The translations under genes were made by a program, and so were the position numbers. Below are positions 18,940 through 30,591 of a DNA stretch of 64,000 nucleotides, one piece after another. The stretch is taken from the NCBI GenBank assembly GCA_019044685.2, contig JAGTXX020000012.1:744001-808000 (forward strand), given 5' to 3'. Position 1 is the first letter of the stretch; every line of letters begins with the position of its first letter. Under the pieces are notes generated by a model. It was not told the origin of the DNA. It ran no database searches and saw nothing but the letters and a program-made list of their open reading frames with translations. The stretch comes from Nannochloris sp. 'desiccata'. Taxonomy: Eukaryota > Chlorophyta > Trebouxiophyceae > Chlorellales > Chlorellaceae.

Positions 18940-20913
18940 TCAACCAGCTGCCGTTTGTAGCGCTGCGAAACCTTCGACTTGTGGAGGGGGGTCTTTGCAT
19001 TCAGGAAATAAAGGCGGTGGCTTCCTCTTCTTGGTGAATTGTTCATAAGCATATGCTATTTCTAATAATTTAGCTTCCTGGAACGGTCTGGCAAGGAATT
19101 GAAGCCCTCCTGGCAGCCCAGCCTCTGCACGGAAAATAAGAGGAGTTTACTTTTTTATTTTTTCAAATTTCCAGCACTAAAAGGCTATAGTAATATATCG
19201 AGATTTCATCCCTCTTAAAATGTTACCTGTATATCCCATAGGCACTGTGATTGCAGGCGCTCCTACATGTGGAGCTATCATCGGACTATTATTCCCCTCA
19301 TACCACCCATCGGCTTTCTTCCCTATCATCAATGGAGGTCTGCTCCACGTGGGGTACACAATGGCATCGATGTGATCCCGGTTCATACTTTTTATTAAAT
19401 TATTACGAAATTCAACTCTACACATATCCTCCTCAAGCGTCCCACACTGGCAGGGAGATTGATCTTGAGTGGAGGGGGCAACTGGGTCGTGTACTGCAAG
19501 CTGCAAAGCTTGGTGACCTGCTGGGTGATAGAGCCCTTGTTCAAACAAATCCCTTAGATTTCTAGGAAAGGTAATAGTAGAATTTTGTATATATTCTAAG
19601 AACCCGGCTCGTATCGTCCAAGAACATTTCCAAATATCTTGCCACTTTCCAGCTGCAAACCATTGACCTAGCGCTGGCCCTTCTCCATTTCTATTCACAT
19701 CCCAATCCCTCGTACCCAGAGAATTTCCCTTAATTTTAAAGTCCGGGATTATAGTAGCCCCTGCAGCTGCAAGATCGGCAAGAGCCTCGGTAAATTGTGA
19801 TAAAATCTCGCCGTCAGACTCTGGCAAATTTTCAACTCCAGCTAAAACCCCTATTCTCGCCCCTTTCAGTCCATTTTTGGTTAGATTTCGTACGTAATTG
19901 ACATTTGAGTCGTTATGTGGGGATAAAACGTGGGTTAGATTGTCTCCCGGGTCAAATCCTTGCATTACCGTAAGGAGACGAGCTGTATCCTCAACAGTTC
20001 TAGTAAGAGGGCCAGCAGTATCTCTATCAAATCGAAGTGGAATCATTCCAGATCTACTTACTAATCCAATAGAGGGCCGGAGGCCGACCAAGGCAGTATG
20101 GCTCGCTGGACCGCGGACACTATTGCCTGTATCAGAGCCAATGGCGGCAAGTGCGAGGTTTGCTGCTGTGCCTGCTGCGCTACCTCCACTAGACCCTGCT
20201 GGGGTATACCCCAGGTGATAGGGGTTACGAACTATCCCAGGCCCTAATGAACTGACTGAAAAAATCGGAAATAATGCCAGTTCACCCATTGAGCTTTTTG
20301 CTAAAATAATTGCGCCAGCAGATTTTAATCGCTCCACCACGGTTGCATCTTTCTGGGGGTAATTCTGTGCCAAAGCGACGCTTCCAGCTGTCGTGGGCAT
20401 ACCTACTACATCAAAATTATCTTTTACGAGGATCGGAACGCAGAATAAGGGATGCTGTTGAAACAATCGCTCCTGAGGTGTGATCTTTCCATTTGTGCTA
20501 TTTGGAGGCGAAGAGGAAAAAGAGGCTTTAAGCATTCTATCCAGCCTGTCAGCTTCATTAAGAACATCTGGATTAAGACTTATTATTGCATTGAGTCCCG
20601 TGCGTGTGTCAAATGAATCTATACGTTGTAGATATGCATTTACCAGGCTACTACAGTTGAGAATGCCGTTTGCAAAGGCAGCGTGCACCTCGGAGATGGT
20701 CAGCTCAGCCACAGGTAACGCTGGAGCTCCGTTATTACACAGCCCAGTGCGTAGTTCTGCGACTGAGACTGCCATGGTACCGATTGCATCTTCGGGATAG
20801 GGTAAGCCTGGCAACGTGGTGTTTATTGCTGCACCTTGACTGCTCGCGAGGCTAGGGTGGGTCTGAATTAAAAGTAGAATTGCTGATAGCCAAGAAACAA
20901 AGATATTACACAT
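18940..20913 (-). CDS. Secreted amidase-signature hydrolase
   Basis: A 623-aa protein in two exons, 19227-20913 and 18940-19124, with a 102-nt intron (GTAACA donor, TTTTCCGTGCAG acceptor). It begins with a signal peptide (MCNIFVSWLSAILLLIQTHP, cleaved near SLASS). The amidase-signature Ser-cisSer-Lys triad is visible: Lys in ILVKDNFDVVG, and the two Ser in the blocks SSGGSAAGTAANLALAAIGS and DTGNSVRGPAS. The second exon supplies the conserved end EAGLPGGLQFLARPF, without which the enzyme would be truncated. Such enzymes hydrolyse amides such as indole-acetamide or N-acyl amides; the substrate here is unknown. Secretion or lumenal location is inferred from the leader. Confidence 0.9.
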
Positions 20914-21259
20914 AGGTTAGCTTTGAATATGTACTACGGGTTCATTCAGCGCTTACGAGGAATAATTTACCTAAAATTTGCAGCGTTACAATATAAAAAT
21001 TGGGGTTGGAGAGTTGAAAGCGAACCAAGGCAGACGGCCTTGGCTGCTTTCGGAAGCAATTTAGGAGCATCTAAGCCATCTATTTTACATGAAGAGTAAT
21101 CTTGTACAAGATATAAAACAAATAAAACTAGGAATGAATGTTGAATTTTTGTGGTGATAAGATAAAAACGCGCTAATTTCTTCAAAAGCCACCTGTCCGT
21201 CTCGGACTTGTCAATTTAGCGAAACCCTTTCAGCTCGCTCTAATTCTATTCTCCTCGTT
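20914..21259. other. Spacer upstream of the amidase gene
   Basis: 346 bp between two minus-strand genes. A 72-codon minus frame at 20967-21185 lacks an ATG start and is not called. It should contain the amidase promoter and the 3' UTR of the cystatin-like gene. Confidence 0.45.
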
Positions 21260-21942
21260 CTAGCTCATTTGCAACAAGTTTCGGGTGGAAGCAGCAGCAA
21301 CAGAAGGCGGCCCATCAGCTGCCTCTACGGCAGGCTCCTGTGCAGGTACACTTTCAGAGGCGGCGGCATTCAAAATGCCAACGGGCACCTGCTTTGCCTC
21401 CATTACGCCATCTACATTGCCAGAAAGGGTCACAGGAGTATTTTCAGTACTCTCTTGACCATCTACGTCTACTAAAATATCGATAATTCTGCATTGGACT
21501 GCATAGGAGAAACTCACTGCGTACTGATACTTGCCATTTGTGGCGGTGGGCTGCACACCGAAAAAAAAAAAAAAAAAACTGATTGTTAGCTCATAGCCTT
21601 GCTTAAATGGTGCATATAGGCTGTACAAGATACCCATATATCAATCTTAACACGTCTACTTTCAAGGAATTAATGTTTAATGTCAAATTATCTTACCTCA
21701 AAGCAAGCTGATTTAATTTCGAGGCCGTCCCCGTTCCAATTTTTAGAGGAACACTTGATGTCAGAAGAAGCTTGCTCTAGCCCACTTAGGTAATCTTTTA
21801 GTGATTCAATAGCAAGCTGTTTAGGCTGAGGGTCTACAGAGAGGTCTGCTTGCTTCCATGAAGGCCAAAAGGGGAGGTCACATTGAGCTTGAACAACAGC
21901 GGCCATGGCCAGCAGGAGCATTTTTGGAACTAGAGATCTCAT
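21260..21942 (-). CDS. Secreted cystatin-like protein lacking the QxVxG loop
   Basis: A 178-aa protein in two exons, 21697-21942 and 21260-21550, with a 146-nt intron (GTAAGA donor, long T-tract and GTGCAG acceptor). A signal peptide is clear (MRSLVPKMLLLAMAAVVQAQ). The mature part has one helix (KQLAIESLKDYLSGLEQ), then SACFEPTATNGKYQYAVSFS and a Cys (VQCR). This aligns by eye with the neighbouring gene's ACRQVVAGTNYIIAFHVEF and PCR, so the two look like diverged paralogues. The inhibitory Gln-x-Val-x-Gly loop is replaced here by EPTATNG, so protease inhibition is doubtful. The C-terminal ~60 residues are Ala/Val/Pro-rich. Cystatin assignment is tentative. Confidence 0.6.
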
Positions 21943-22184
21943 CTCTCTTTTCTTTTACCTACCTCGCAGCCTTGCTTACGGTAAGTAAAGTTAAAAAATA
22001 GCTATGTAGTTGATTTCTAGAAGTTTAAAGAGGGAAACGCTTTGGATCCCAGGTGACTTGGCAACTCCGAGAGAACTTGAATTCGCCTCGAGGCGAGGCG
22101 AAAAAAAATTTAACGCGTTTGTATCCAATTCGTCACACCATTCATTGTCTCAGGTTCTATTTCTCCGTAGTAAATTTATTTAAA
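21943..22184. promoter_or_regulatory. Bidirectional spacer of the cystatin-like pair
   Basis: 242 bp between divergent start codons of two related genes. It contains an imperfect palindrome CGCCTCGAGGCGAGGCG around 22083-22099. A shared promoter is an inference from the spacing. Confidence 0.45.
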
Positions 22185-22813
22185 ATGCAGGTCACAGTAT
22201 CTCTTGTTGGCGTCTTCATATGCCTCGTGTCCCTGACAACAGCAGCAGCTGAAACAACGAGCTCTTCAACAGCTCAAGCTAGTTCCGCCTCTTCTTCCAC
22301 GACCCAAGCAGCGGTTATGCAGCGTGTGTATAATGAAACAAGGTCTGTTAAAAAGGACGAAACACCTGCAGAGAAACGAAAATAAGACAACACGCTTTAC
22401 TTTACTTTGGCACCTCCACCACTGAAATTTAACTTTCGCTCTTTTCACCTCCCCCCCAATTCAGCTGTGGAAGTGGGCTTGCAGGTGGCTACTGGCCAGT
22501 AGAAGACCTGAACAGTTCAGAATTAAAAGCATATGCTGCTCTTGCTTTAGCGCAATACACCAACGGAAATTCTCCAGAGGAGCTCTTAGCCTGCATGCCG
22601 GATATTGCCAGTGCAAAAAATTCAATCAGGGTCGATGCTGCATGTCGACAAGTGGTTGCTGGAACAAATTACATAATTGCATTCCATGTTGAGTTTCCTT
22701 GCCGAGTTCCAGGGGCTGAAACAATCGAAAGACAGCTCTTAGCGAATATGTTTGTCCCTTTGCCAATGAGCGAGAATGCCGCACCAGAAGTTATCTCTGT
22801 TGTTGCTATCTGA
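22185..22813 (+). CDS. Secreted cystatin (cysteine protease inhibitor)
   Basis: A 168-aa protein in two exons, 22185-22342 and 22465-22813, with a 122-nt intron (GTCTGT donor, CCCCAATTCAG acceptor). A signal peptide (MQVTVSLVGVFICLVSLTTA) is followed by a Ser/Thr-rich linker. Exon 2 begins CGSGLAGGYWPVEDL, giving the N-terminal Gly-Gly of cystatins. A helix follows, then RQVVAGTNYIIAFHVEF, which carries the hallmark Gln-Val-Val-Ala-Gly papain-binding loop. Two Cys pairs are possible. An in-frame Met 44 codons upstream is unlikely as start because it would bury the signal peptide. The likely role is inhibition of papain-type proteases in the secretory path or outside the cell. Confidence 0.8.
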
Positions 22814-23057
22814 AGCCCCAAGCAAGGGGTTTCTTGTTCTCATTTATTCTTATTATACAAATAGATCACATTTGTTATTTGGCTCTTTATGAGTTGTTGT
22901 TGTATATTGTATATGTATTGCTATAAATAAAATGGAGATTACACATCACGCAAGAAGAAATTAAGAGAACCAGAAATGCTTTATGCCCCAAGTACTGTAA
23001 CTAGCACGTGTCAAGATCTATATTTCTACCATTATGTTAATAAAAACCTCCTAGACT

Positions 23058-24351
23058 TTATTCCGCCGCTGGCGCATCAGCTTTCGCTCTCTTTGCCGGC
23101 TTCTCATCATCACCATGACCACCGCCGTCACTATTTTTTATCTGTCCCCGCTTTTCAGTCTTCTCCCCCTCGCCAGCAGCACGTGTTCCAGCTTGCATGG
23201 GATCCATCGATGGATACAGCGCCGATGCTTGATTTGATCCTGGTAATGTGGCAAACCCAGCCCCTGCTGCTGCACCTTCACCACCACCTTTCCCATCTGC
23301 ACCTCCTCCGCCTCCACCACCTCGGGGTGCTTGGGGTTTGCCCCACATAACTTTCAACTTTTCTCCTTTTATAATCAATTGATGGGCTAACGCCGCCGCC
23401 GCCTTTTCCGCCGCATCTCTCGTCGTATACGTCACAAATGCACATTTTCTAGTTTCTATTTTACGCACTGCTTTTACCTCGCCATATGGATAAAAAGAGT
23501 CTTTAAGATCTTCTTCAGAAATTTCCGGGACCACGCCGCCGATAAACAACGTCATGATCGTTCTATCTTCCGGTGGGGTGAGTTTTTGCATCGTGGCTGC
23601 TTTGGCTAGCATCTTTGCTGCTACGGGATCGTTGGTTCCGTAGTATCTATCCTTAATATTTTGTTGGGAGAGAGGACCGTCTGTCGGCATCTCATGTCGG
23701 TAGGGACACTCTGCACCACGTTTGCATTCACCTCGGACAAAGAAACTACAAATTTTAGCTTGATTTCGTTTGTAATATGGTTGATTACCGCGTGCAAGTT
23801 TATTAAGGAGTTCATTTGGGCCAGATTGGGAGAATTTTGATCGATCATCGAGTTCGCCATCTGCTGCCATTCTCGCCAATGCATATTCTTTGCCCACTAC
23901 ACTATCTGGTAGGCCTTCTCCTTCTGTTCCTAGAGCTTTGTCGCGTACTTGGACTGGGAGATTGTAGTCTAGATCTAGTAAGCAGACTTGGCATACGTTT
24001 TTAGCCTTGGCTACTTCTTGGCAAATAATAGTTTTTTTGTAGCGGGCGTCGTTGCCAGGTCGCCAGCGGAAAACTGTGTAAGGTCTGCCAGAGATATGAC
24101 ATGTGCCACCATACTCAACCTGTAGTCATTGTGGGATATATTTCGTTTGTTTAGTTCAAGCAGCAGTGTAAAAGAGGTGTGAAATAAAGAGATCTGTGTA
24201 AAAGAAAAACGAAATAAAGATTTAATGGATTGCAACTTACCCGCTGCATTCTAACGTAAGGATTTGGTCCTAGACATGTTTCACATACTATAGGGAAATC
24301 AGTATTTTCCCACCCGTCTGTTTCCGGGTCCTGCAGCAACCTCTGTGCCAT
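23058..24351 (-). CDS. RBM22: RBM22/Cwc2-type spliceosomal RNA-binding protein
   Basis: A 390-aa protein in two exons, 24241-24351 and 23058-24119, with a 121-nt intron (GTAAGT...CTACAG). RBM22 (ECM2/SLT11 plus CWC2) contacts U6 snRNA and the intron at the spliceosome's catalytic core. Exon 1 gives the family start [20 protein letters not shown] with the first zinc-binding Cys pair (CETC). Then come [19 protein letters not shown], the CCCH finger [19 protein letters not shown], and one RRM ([20 protein letters not shown], later [16 protein letters not shown]). The C-terminus is Gly/Ala-rich with KPAKRAK. Length and domain order match plant homologues. Confidence 0.93.
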
Positions 24352-24596
24352 GCTACTCGATGCTTCCTGGTAAAGTTTTGTAACGAAGAAACTCCTTGCT
24401 CTTTTTTTAAATTTAAAATAATCAACCAATTCGTTTTATAGAAATTTTATCACATTCCCTTGCTCTTAGAATTGCAATAAATATTACATTTTTTTTTTCT
24501 AGCGCCCTGCGCCGGCGGGCATCATCCTTCTTCTCCAAAAGATGGGTTTACATGAAATGCAACACAAATGAAATCAAAAAATTACTATATCGAACA

Positions 24597-26478
24597 TTAT
24601 ATATCTACATAGCCTCCCAACGCGGCTCTACGTTGCTGCACTTCTTTAACAGCCTCTTCATTCTTCTTTTGCAGCTCCACCGCTGCCTTGTCACTCAACC
24701 CAACCACACTTTCAAAAGCCTCACCCATCGCAGCAACCATCCGATCCACATCTGCACGTGAGAAACACATGGGAGGCTTAATTTTTATTACACTTGCATA
24801 CGGACCTTCTGCAGAAAGCAGTACTTTATGCGTAGTCTTGCAGCGGGACTTCACCCAGGCGGTTGTTGCCGGAGCAGGTTCTTTTGTTGCTCTACTCGTA
24901 ATTATCTCAACGCCAATCATTAGACCCAAGCCACGGACATCTCCAATGATATCTGGGTACTGGTTTTGCAAATGTTTTAACGATGTCATGCAATAGTGTC
25001 CCACTTCTGTAGCATTATTCAATAAATTTTCATCCCTCAAGACATCAAGAACCGTCAACGCCGCTGCAGCTGCAGCTGTGCAGCCACCATACGTCGCAAA
25101 AAACTCCATTCCGTTGTTAAATGCAGCAGCAAGAGTGGGCGTGGTAGCCACAGCTGCACAGGGGAAGCCATTTCCCATGGGTTTACCCATTGTTACTATG
25201 TCAGGGGCACAGCCATTGTTAATTTTGTCACCTTGTTGATTCTGTTGTTTATGTGTTTGGAAAGCCCAAAAGTCATTTCCAACACGTCCAAATCCACACT
25301 GAACCTCATCCGCGACACATACCGCCCCAGCACGTCTCATTTCTGTATATACATCTCCAAGCCACCCATCAGGTAGAAAGATTTGACCACCACACGATAT
25401 TATACTTTCACAAAAGAATGCAGCGATATGCCCCCCTACAGCAGCCGCAGCAGCCAGTGCATTCCTCGCTGCTGCTTTGCCATCGAGATGTTTTTCGCGG
25501 TAGACGTCAGGGCAGGGAAGAACGTGGACGTGGGCAGCTTTTTTTCTTCCTCCAGGGCCCCAAAATTTGTATGGAGAAAAGTCAAGGACGGTAGAGGTGT
25601 GGCCATGGTAACCTGAATCTACAACACAGACATGAAGCGGCTTTCCTTGATTAAGACCGTGTTTCTCTACATAAGAACACGCAATTCGCCATGCCAGATC
25701 GTTTGCTTCTGATCCACTAACTACTGGGTAGACTATTTGGAGCGGTGAAGGCAAAGTTTCAGAGAGACGCTCTGCTAGAGTGACGAGGCCTTCGTGGAGG
25801 TAGCGGGAGTGTGTGTTGAGAGTGAAGAGTTGCTGGGAGACTGCTGCTGCAACGCGTGGATGGGAATGGCCTACATGAGACACGTTATTAATACCTGCAA
25901 CAATAGAAGATCGAGAAGGAAAAAATTGGGAATAAGCTTGGTGAAGCTGAGGTGTTTGAAAGTAAGGGGAAGATAAAAACGTACAATCGAGGTAGCTGTG
26001 TCCTTCGGAATCAATTAGCTCACACCCACTCCCTTTTATGATATGGAGAGGCTCGTCAGCAAAAAATAGAGCCATATTGGGGCCTAGCAGGTTTTGTCGT
26101 TTTTCAATAATTTCCTCAGTCACCATATGTTTGACGCCAGCAGTGTATACAGGCTCTGCAGTGGATGATGAAAGAGATCTTTCCACGATTGTCTTACAGA
26201 TCTCATGGGAGTTCGAGGATAATCCATCGCATAGGGTGCTCTGCTCAGAGTTATCTGCTCCGAGCGGGAGGGCATCAATAAGAGACCCGGGGGCAAAAGG
26301 GACTGAGCATTTGGGAGGGAGCCCAGAATCCTGGGCAAGGGGTTCTGTAAGGAGCACACTATTTTCAGTATTTATTTTGAGCAACGAAAACGCCTGTAAT
26401 GGGCAAAACTTTAATATTCCAAAATTCACCTGTAGCTTGGACAAACATTTGTCTCGCTTGAGGGAGGGTTTGGCACAT
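24597..26478 (-). CDS. ETNPPL: Class III aminotransferase fold, ethanolamine-phosphate phospho-lyase-like
   Basis: A 568-aa protein in three exons: 26430-26478, 25985-26344, 24597-25894. Intron 1 (85 nt) gives MCQTLPQARQMFVQATEPLA. Intron 2 (90 nt, in frame, no stop) restores the conserved YLDCINNVSHVGHSHP. PLP-enzyme motifs are present: SGSEANDLAWRIA, ADEVQCGFGRVG (Asp to the pyridine N) and VTMGKPMGNGFPCAAV with the Schiff-base Lys; later VLLSAEGPYASVIKIKPPMC. These match animal ETNPPL and PHYKPL (AGXT2L1/2), which cleave phosphoethanolamine or phosphohydroxylysine. The first ~110 residues before the fold are variable, possibly a targeting extension. Lyase rather than transaminase activity is inferred from similarity. 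Confidence 0.88.
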
Positions 26479-26801
26479 AGCGCTGCTATATGTTGGCGTG
26501 ACTAGTGCCACGGCTTGTATACTATTCTCCTATACGAATGGATTCAAATAATTAACGACTTGTAACTACCGAGGGAATATGCCAATTCAGATCGAATCAA
26601 GCACTGCTCCCTCACCTTTAAGCGTGCTCGCTGAACAAGGCTTCTTAACCATATAGCAAATATACTTACAAATCAATGCTCCCAAAATGGGCGTTTCTGG
26701 CTTCAAGAATAGAAATTAGAATCAAAAAGTTTGTTGAGAATCAATCAAACATGTTTCAGCGCTCTGAAACAAACGCATCGGAGCTTTTGCGCCCTACAAC
26801 T

Positions 26802-28717
26802 CTACATGTAAATTCTCTTCGGCAATGTCGTCAATTTCCACCCACCTCTCTTCTTCCCAGCTGCAGGCGTCCACTCCGTCCTCACAGTCACCAATTTAGG
26901 GTAATTGTAACCCAGCTGCTCTTGTCGAGGACCACTTGACGGTCTATACAGTCCATCCGCGTCCTCTTTTAAAGGACCCACCCACACCCCACCCACTTTC
27001 CCGCCCTTTTTATCCAACCTATGGACCAAGTCAAACCGTAATTCTTTGGTTTCAGGGTCTTTTGTGACCAGCGCCATGGGATTTGTATCGGCAACTGGGC
27101 CCCAATTGACGTGAGCGGCACCAGCAGGAAGTTCAATTGCCTTTCTTAGTTTGGGCAGTTCAGGGACACGAGGACTACGAGGAACAATTGTTGATGGTGT
27201 TCTTATAGATTTTCTTGATGGTGTTTCTGAAGTTTTAGATCTCTTATTGCTGCTGCTGTTGCTGCTGCTACGCGTGCTTTGAGGGGTACTCTGCAGAGTA
27301 TTCTTTGGAGTGCTAGTATCCCGACAGCGTTTTCTGTTTAGTTCTCCTTCTTTCTTAATTTTCTTAATTGCCGAAGATACGCTACTCCTTTGCCGAAGCC
27401 CTCCCCTTCCAGGAGTACGCACCACTATTTCCTCTTCTTCCTCTTCATCTGAGCTACTTTCTTCCTCAGAGTCACCTCTTTCCTCCTCTTCACTATCACT
27501 ATCGCTTTCGGTTTCGGTTTCGCTATCGTAAAGCCCCGGGAAGAATACACTCATATCTAACTGCACCCCATCAGGCAAAGCTCCACATTCACACTGTACA
27601 CAATCTCTACCTATTTCCATCCACTGAGGCAATGCAAAATTTACAGCTTCAGCGCAATTAAAACCTAGATTAAAGCCAGTGTGATAGGCCGCAGCATTTA
27701 AGACGATAAATTCTCCAGGCTTCTGTTTCGCTTGCACAAATGGTACGCCGTACTGCTTCAATATTCTAGGAGAAATGACAATATCTTTATGTCTCATAAA
27801 CGCAGGACATGCCTTGGCGGCGTCAGGGAATAGCTGTTCCGCCATTCGGTCAAACTTCGCAGCATGTTTGGGCGAGACCGAGTACCAAATTTTCGGAGCA
27901 CCAAAATGAAGGTAGTTGACAGACATGAGATCACAATCTTCTTTATGCCACCCGAAGAAAGATCTCCAGGTACCGAAATATGTCATGGGAGATGTAACTC
28001 CCGTGATTTTCGGGACTTTATAATCTTTCAACAAGCAATCAATGTGTCGGAGATTCCAACCAAAGGGGACGGTTTTGTCAAACATAGAAATGGGTGTGTC
28101 TGCGCCATACAAAGGTGGATTGAAAGTCAAAGAGCTCCAAAAGGCACGTTCAAGCATATCGTCACCAGAATGGCCACGTTTGGGTGGGCGAGCTGAAGTG
28201 GATGTTGCCAAAGTTTTAAACTGAGTTGCCGACATGGGTTTCTGTTCTTCTAATAGACACATAAAAGCACCGCTCTTGCCGAATGCCTGCAGATATAATG
28301 AGATGCAGATGATTGCGAGTCGAGTTTCGAAACATTTGAGTTTTAAAGCAATAAAATATAGAACTTACGTGTTGTTTGATGGGAGTTGCAATGGTGACCC
28401 CAGATAAATTGTAGTCCCCTTGCCGTGCTTGATACCCTTTAGGAGGAATCACCTGCAGAGTTTTTGACAACCCAATTGAGCGAAAAGTCTATTTATGTGT
28501 GCCCATGGCCGCTTGGAGTAAATTTTGAAGTAAGACAAAGCCTGTAGAGATCAAGCAATCATTAGAAACTGCAGTTGCAAATACTCACCTTGAACATGGC
28601 CAGGTCTGGGTTTTTCTTGAAGAAATCCCCAACATATTCAGTGAATGATTTATCTGTAAAATGCTCTATTGAAGGTCGTAAGGTCGGACAGAGGTCGCGG
28701 GTGTTGTTCGCAACCAT
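26802..28717 (-). CDS. JmjN/JmjC histone lysine demethylase (KDM4/JHDM3-like)
   Basis: A 565-aa protein in three exons: 28589-28717, 28369-28452, 26802-28286, with introns of 136 and 82 nt. Exons 1-2 form the JmjN domain (FTDKSFTEYVGDFFKKN, then FKVIPPKGYQARQ). The JmjC domain starts about residue 130 with TYFGTWRSFFGWHKEDCDLM: His and Glu bind Fe(II), and the third ligand His is in AAYHTGFNLGFNCAEAVNFA. A Cys cluster (CVQCECG) follows. The domain is an Fe/2-oxoglutarate oxygenase that demethylates histone Lys (H3K9/K36 in KDM4). Next is an acidic Ser/Glu tract, then a basic region (KKIKKEGELNRKR). No PHD, Tudor or zinc-finger reader is seen, so it resembles plant/fungal short JHDM3 forms. 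Confidence 0.92.
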
Positions 28718-29121
28718 GATCGGATGAGACCCACAAGGTAAAGCCAGAGGTGGCAGTCTGCGGCCACGATTGCCAGGCTGTTTGAATTTAGACTATTTCT
28801 TCGAGTAGGTGTCTTCACTGCCGATCTGAGGTTTTATGGAGGCGGAGCGGGGGCCGAAGGCACGTCTCTTTTTGCGCGTGTTTTGTAGCTAGAAAATGCT
28901 ATTTTCATCTGAACTGATCTCGGAATGCGACATTTTTAATTCTAAACCCGCATATGCACTAAATTAATCTAGAAGAAATAGCGCTGCGGTTCCCGACTAT
29001 TGCTCCATCTTTTTGAGGTTGCATGCCAGTGCTAATCATCATAAACAGCAGTTAGTTCGCTAGGAAAAAGAAAGACCCATTTCTTTTACTGGATCATTAC
29101 TTTAGTTTATTATCCATCGCA
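28718..29121. promoter_or_regulatory. Bidirectional spacer JmjC gene/PHR2
   Basis: 404 bp between divergent start codons of a demethylase and a photolyase-family gene. No defined element is recognisable by eye. Confidence 0.45.
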
Positions 29122-30591
29122 ATGTATCCAGTTAGTGTAGCTCACGCCCCTTCTGCTCCCAAGGTCTCTGTGGTTCACCGGGCAGCGGCCCTGGCACGGG
29201 GTGCTGGGAACAGCCTCGCTCGCCTTACCAGCTGGAGAAAACTCAAGGTATGTTCAGACACGAGTAATTCAATAACAATAAAAGACCATTTATTCAACAA
29301 GTGCCTCCCCAGTTTATTAGTGTTTTTCTTCTCTCGTTCTTTTCAGTTTTCTTTGCTGATCGGCGCCGACGCAGCCCGTTCTCGCAGTGCAACCAGCCGT
29401 TCCGGTTCCAACGTATCACTCTACCCTTTAGGTGCATCTCCATCTCACAGCGAACGCCCTGGTGCTCCTGCTGGGCGCAAACCAGGGATCGTGTGGTTCC
29501 GCTCAGATCTCCGCCTTGACGATAATGAAGCCTTGAATAAAGCAAATGCTGAATGTTCTAGCGTGTTGCCTGTGTACTGCTTTGACCCACGTGATTACAG
29601 TCGCAGTCCACAGGGTTATGACCGCACAGGGCCTTACAGAGCTGCTTTTTTACTTCAAGCAGTGTCCGACCTCCGCACCCGCCTCCAGGCATCAGGCAGT
29701 GATTTAATCATTCGAATGGGTCATCCAGAGGAGATTGTAGCTGAATTAGCCCGCTGTGTAGGTGCATCTTCTGTATATTGCCACTCTGAAGTGACCTACG
29801 AAGAGAAGCAAGTGGAGAAGAGGGTCACTGAGTCGATCAAGTCAGCGGGAGCTCAATTGAAATCCTTTTGGACGAATACTTTGCATGGGATGGATGATCT
29901 CCCTTTTAAACTAGCCGAAATGCCACAAAATTTTGATAAATTTAGAGTACGTATGGCTGGGACAAAGCCAAAGGTAGCTTTAAGTGCTCCAGAACAGCTC
30001 AAGGGCTTACCTGTAGGTGCTGGACAGCAACTTTTGGATAATGGCAAAATACCGACATTGAAGGACTTGGGCTTAAAACCTTTAAATAAAAATATGACAA
30101 CCAGTACCTCTTCATCACTCTCGTCATTAATAAATAATCCTACTGGTTCTTTTGCATCTGATAACGCGTGCCTGGGTGGAGAAACTGAAGCCTTGAAGCA
30201 ATTAAAACGTTTTCTTTCTATCGCTTCCTCTGCAAGCAGCGGCAGGGGCGGTGTTGGTAAATCGAGCAGCGGTGCTGTTGCAGTAGCCCATGGTGCTGCA
30301 AATGCAAGTAGTTTCTCATCCAGTGTTGCACCATGGCTTGCTACTGGCTGTTTATCACCCCGTCGCATGCTCGAAGAGGCACATAAAATGCTGGATGGCA
30401 AGACTGCTGGAGATGGCGAGGGAGTTCAAACCACAGCAGCTGGGAGCAGTTTACAGTGGGTCCAATTTGAGTTATTATGGCGAGATTTCTTTAGATTATT
30501 GACGAAAAGGCATTCTGAAGTGGTTTTGCCCCGTGCAATTGATGCTGTGGCTGCTGCACAAGCTGCTACCCCCGCATTTGCTATGGCATAA
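29122..30591 (+). CDS. PHR2: PHR2-type photolyase/blue-light receptor homologue
   Basis: A 456-aa protein in two exons, 29122-29247 and 29347-30591, with a 99-nt intron (GTATGT...CTTTTCAG) that has no in-frame stop. After an Arg/Ser-rich probable organelle transit peptide comes the photolyase alpha/beta domain: GIVWFRSDLRLDDNEALNKA, then VLPVYCFDPRDYSRS and GPYRAAFLLQAVSDLR. Later come GGETEALKQLKRFLS and APWLATGCLSPRRMLEEA. The protein ends soon after LQWVQFELLWRDFFRLL. Full photolyases continue with the FAD-binding helical domain, but the plant PHR2 family stops at this same point, so this is a family feature and not a truncation. Whether PHR2 binds FAD or repairs DNA is unsettled. Confidence 0.9.
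   Translation: MYPVSVAHAPSAPKVSVVHRAAALARGAGNSLARLTSWRKLKVCSDTSNSITIKDHLFNKCLPSLLVFFFSRSFQFSLLIGADAARSRSATSRSGSNVSLYPLGASPSHSERPGAPAGRKPGIVWFRSDLRLDDNEALNKANAECSSVLPVYCFDPRDYSRSPQGYDRTGPYRAAFLLQAVSDLRTRLQASGSDLIIRMGHPEEIVAELARCVGASSVYCHSEVTYEEKQVEKRVTESIKSAGAQLKSFWTNTLHGMDDLPFKLAEMPQNFDKFRVRMAGTKPKVALSAPEQLKGLPVGAGQQLLDNGKIPTLKDLGLKPLNKNMTTSTSSSLSSLINNPTGSFASDNACLGGETEALKQLKRFLSIASSASSGRGGVGKSSSGAVAVAHGAANASSFSSSVAPWLATGCLSPRRMLEEAHKMLDGKTAGDGEGVQTTAAGSSLQWVQFELLWRDFFRLLTKRHSEVVLPRAIDAVAAAQAATPAFAMA

Noticed and set aside
24151..24429. An upstream extension of RBM22 and the 5' alternative starts in several genes (for example TTG or GTG starts)
   Set aside because: These are reading-frame artefacts running into introns or leaders; family-matching ATG starts in upstream exons were preferred.
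29122..30591. PHR2 as a truncated photolyase pseudogene
   Set aside because: The plant PHR2 family ends at the same point after the ELLWRDFFR block, so the short form is normal.
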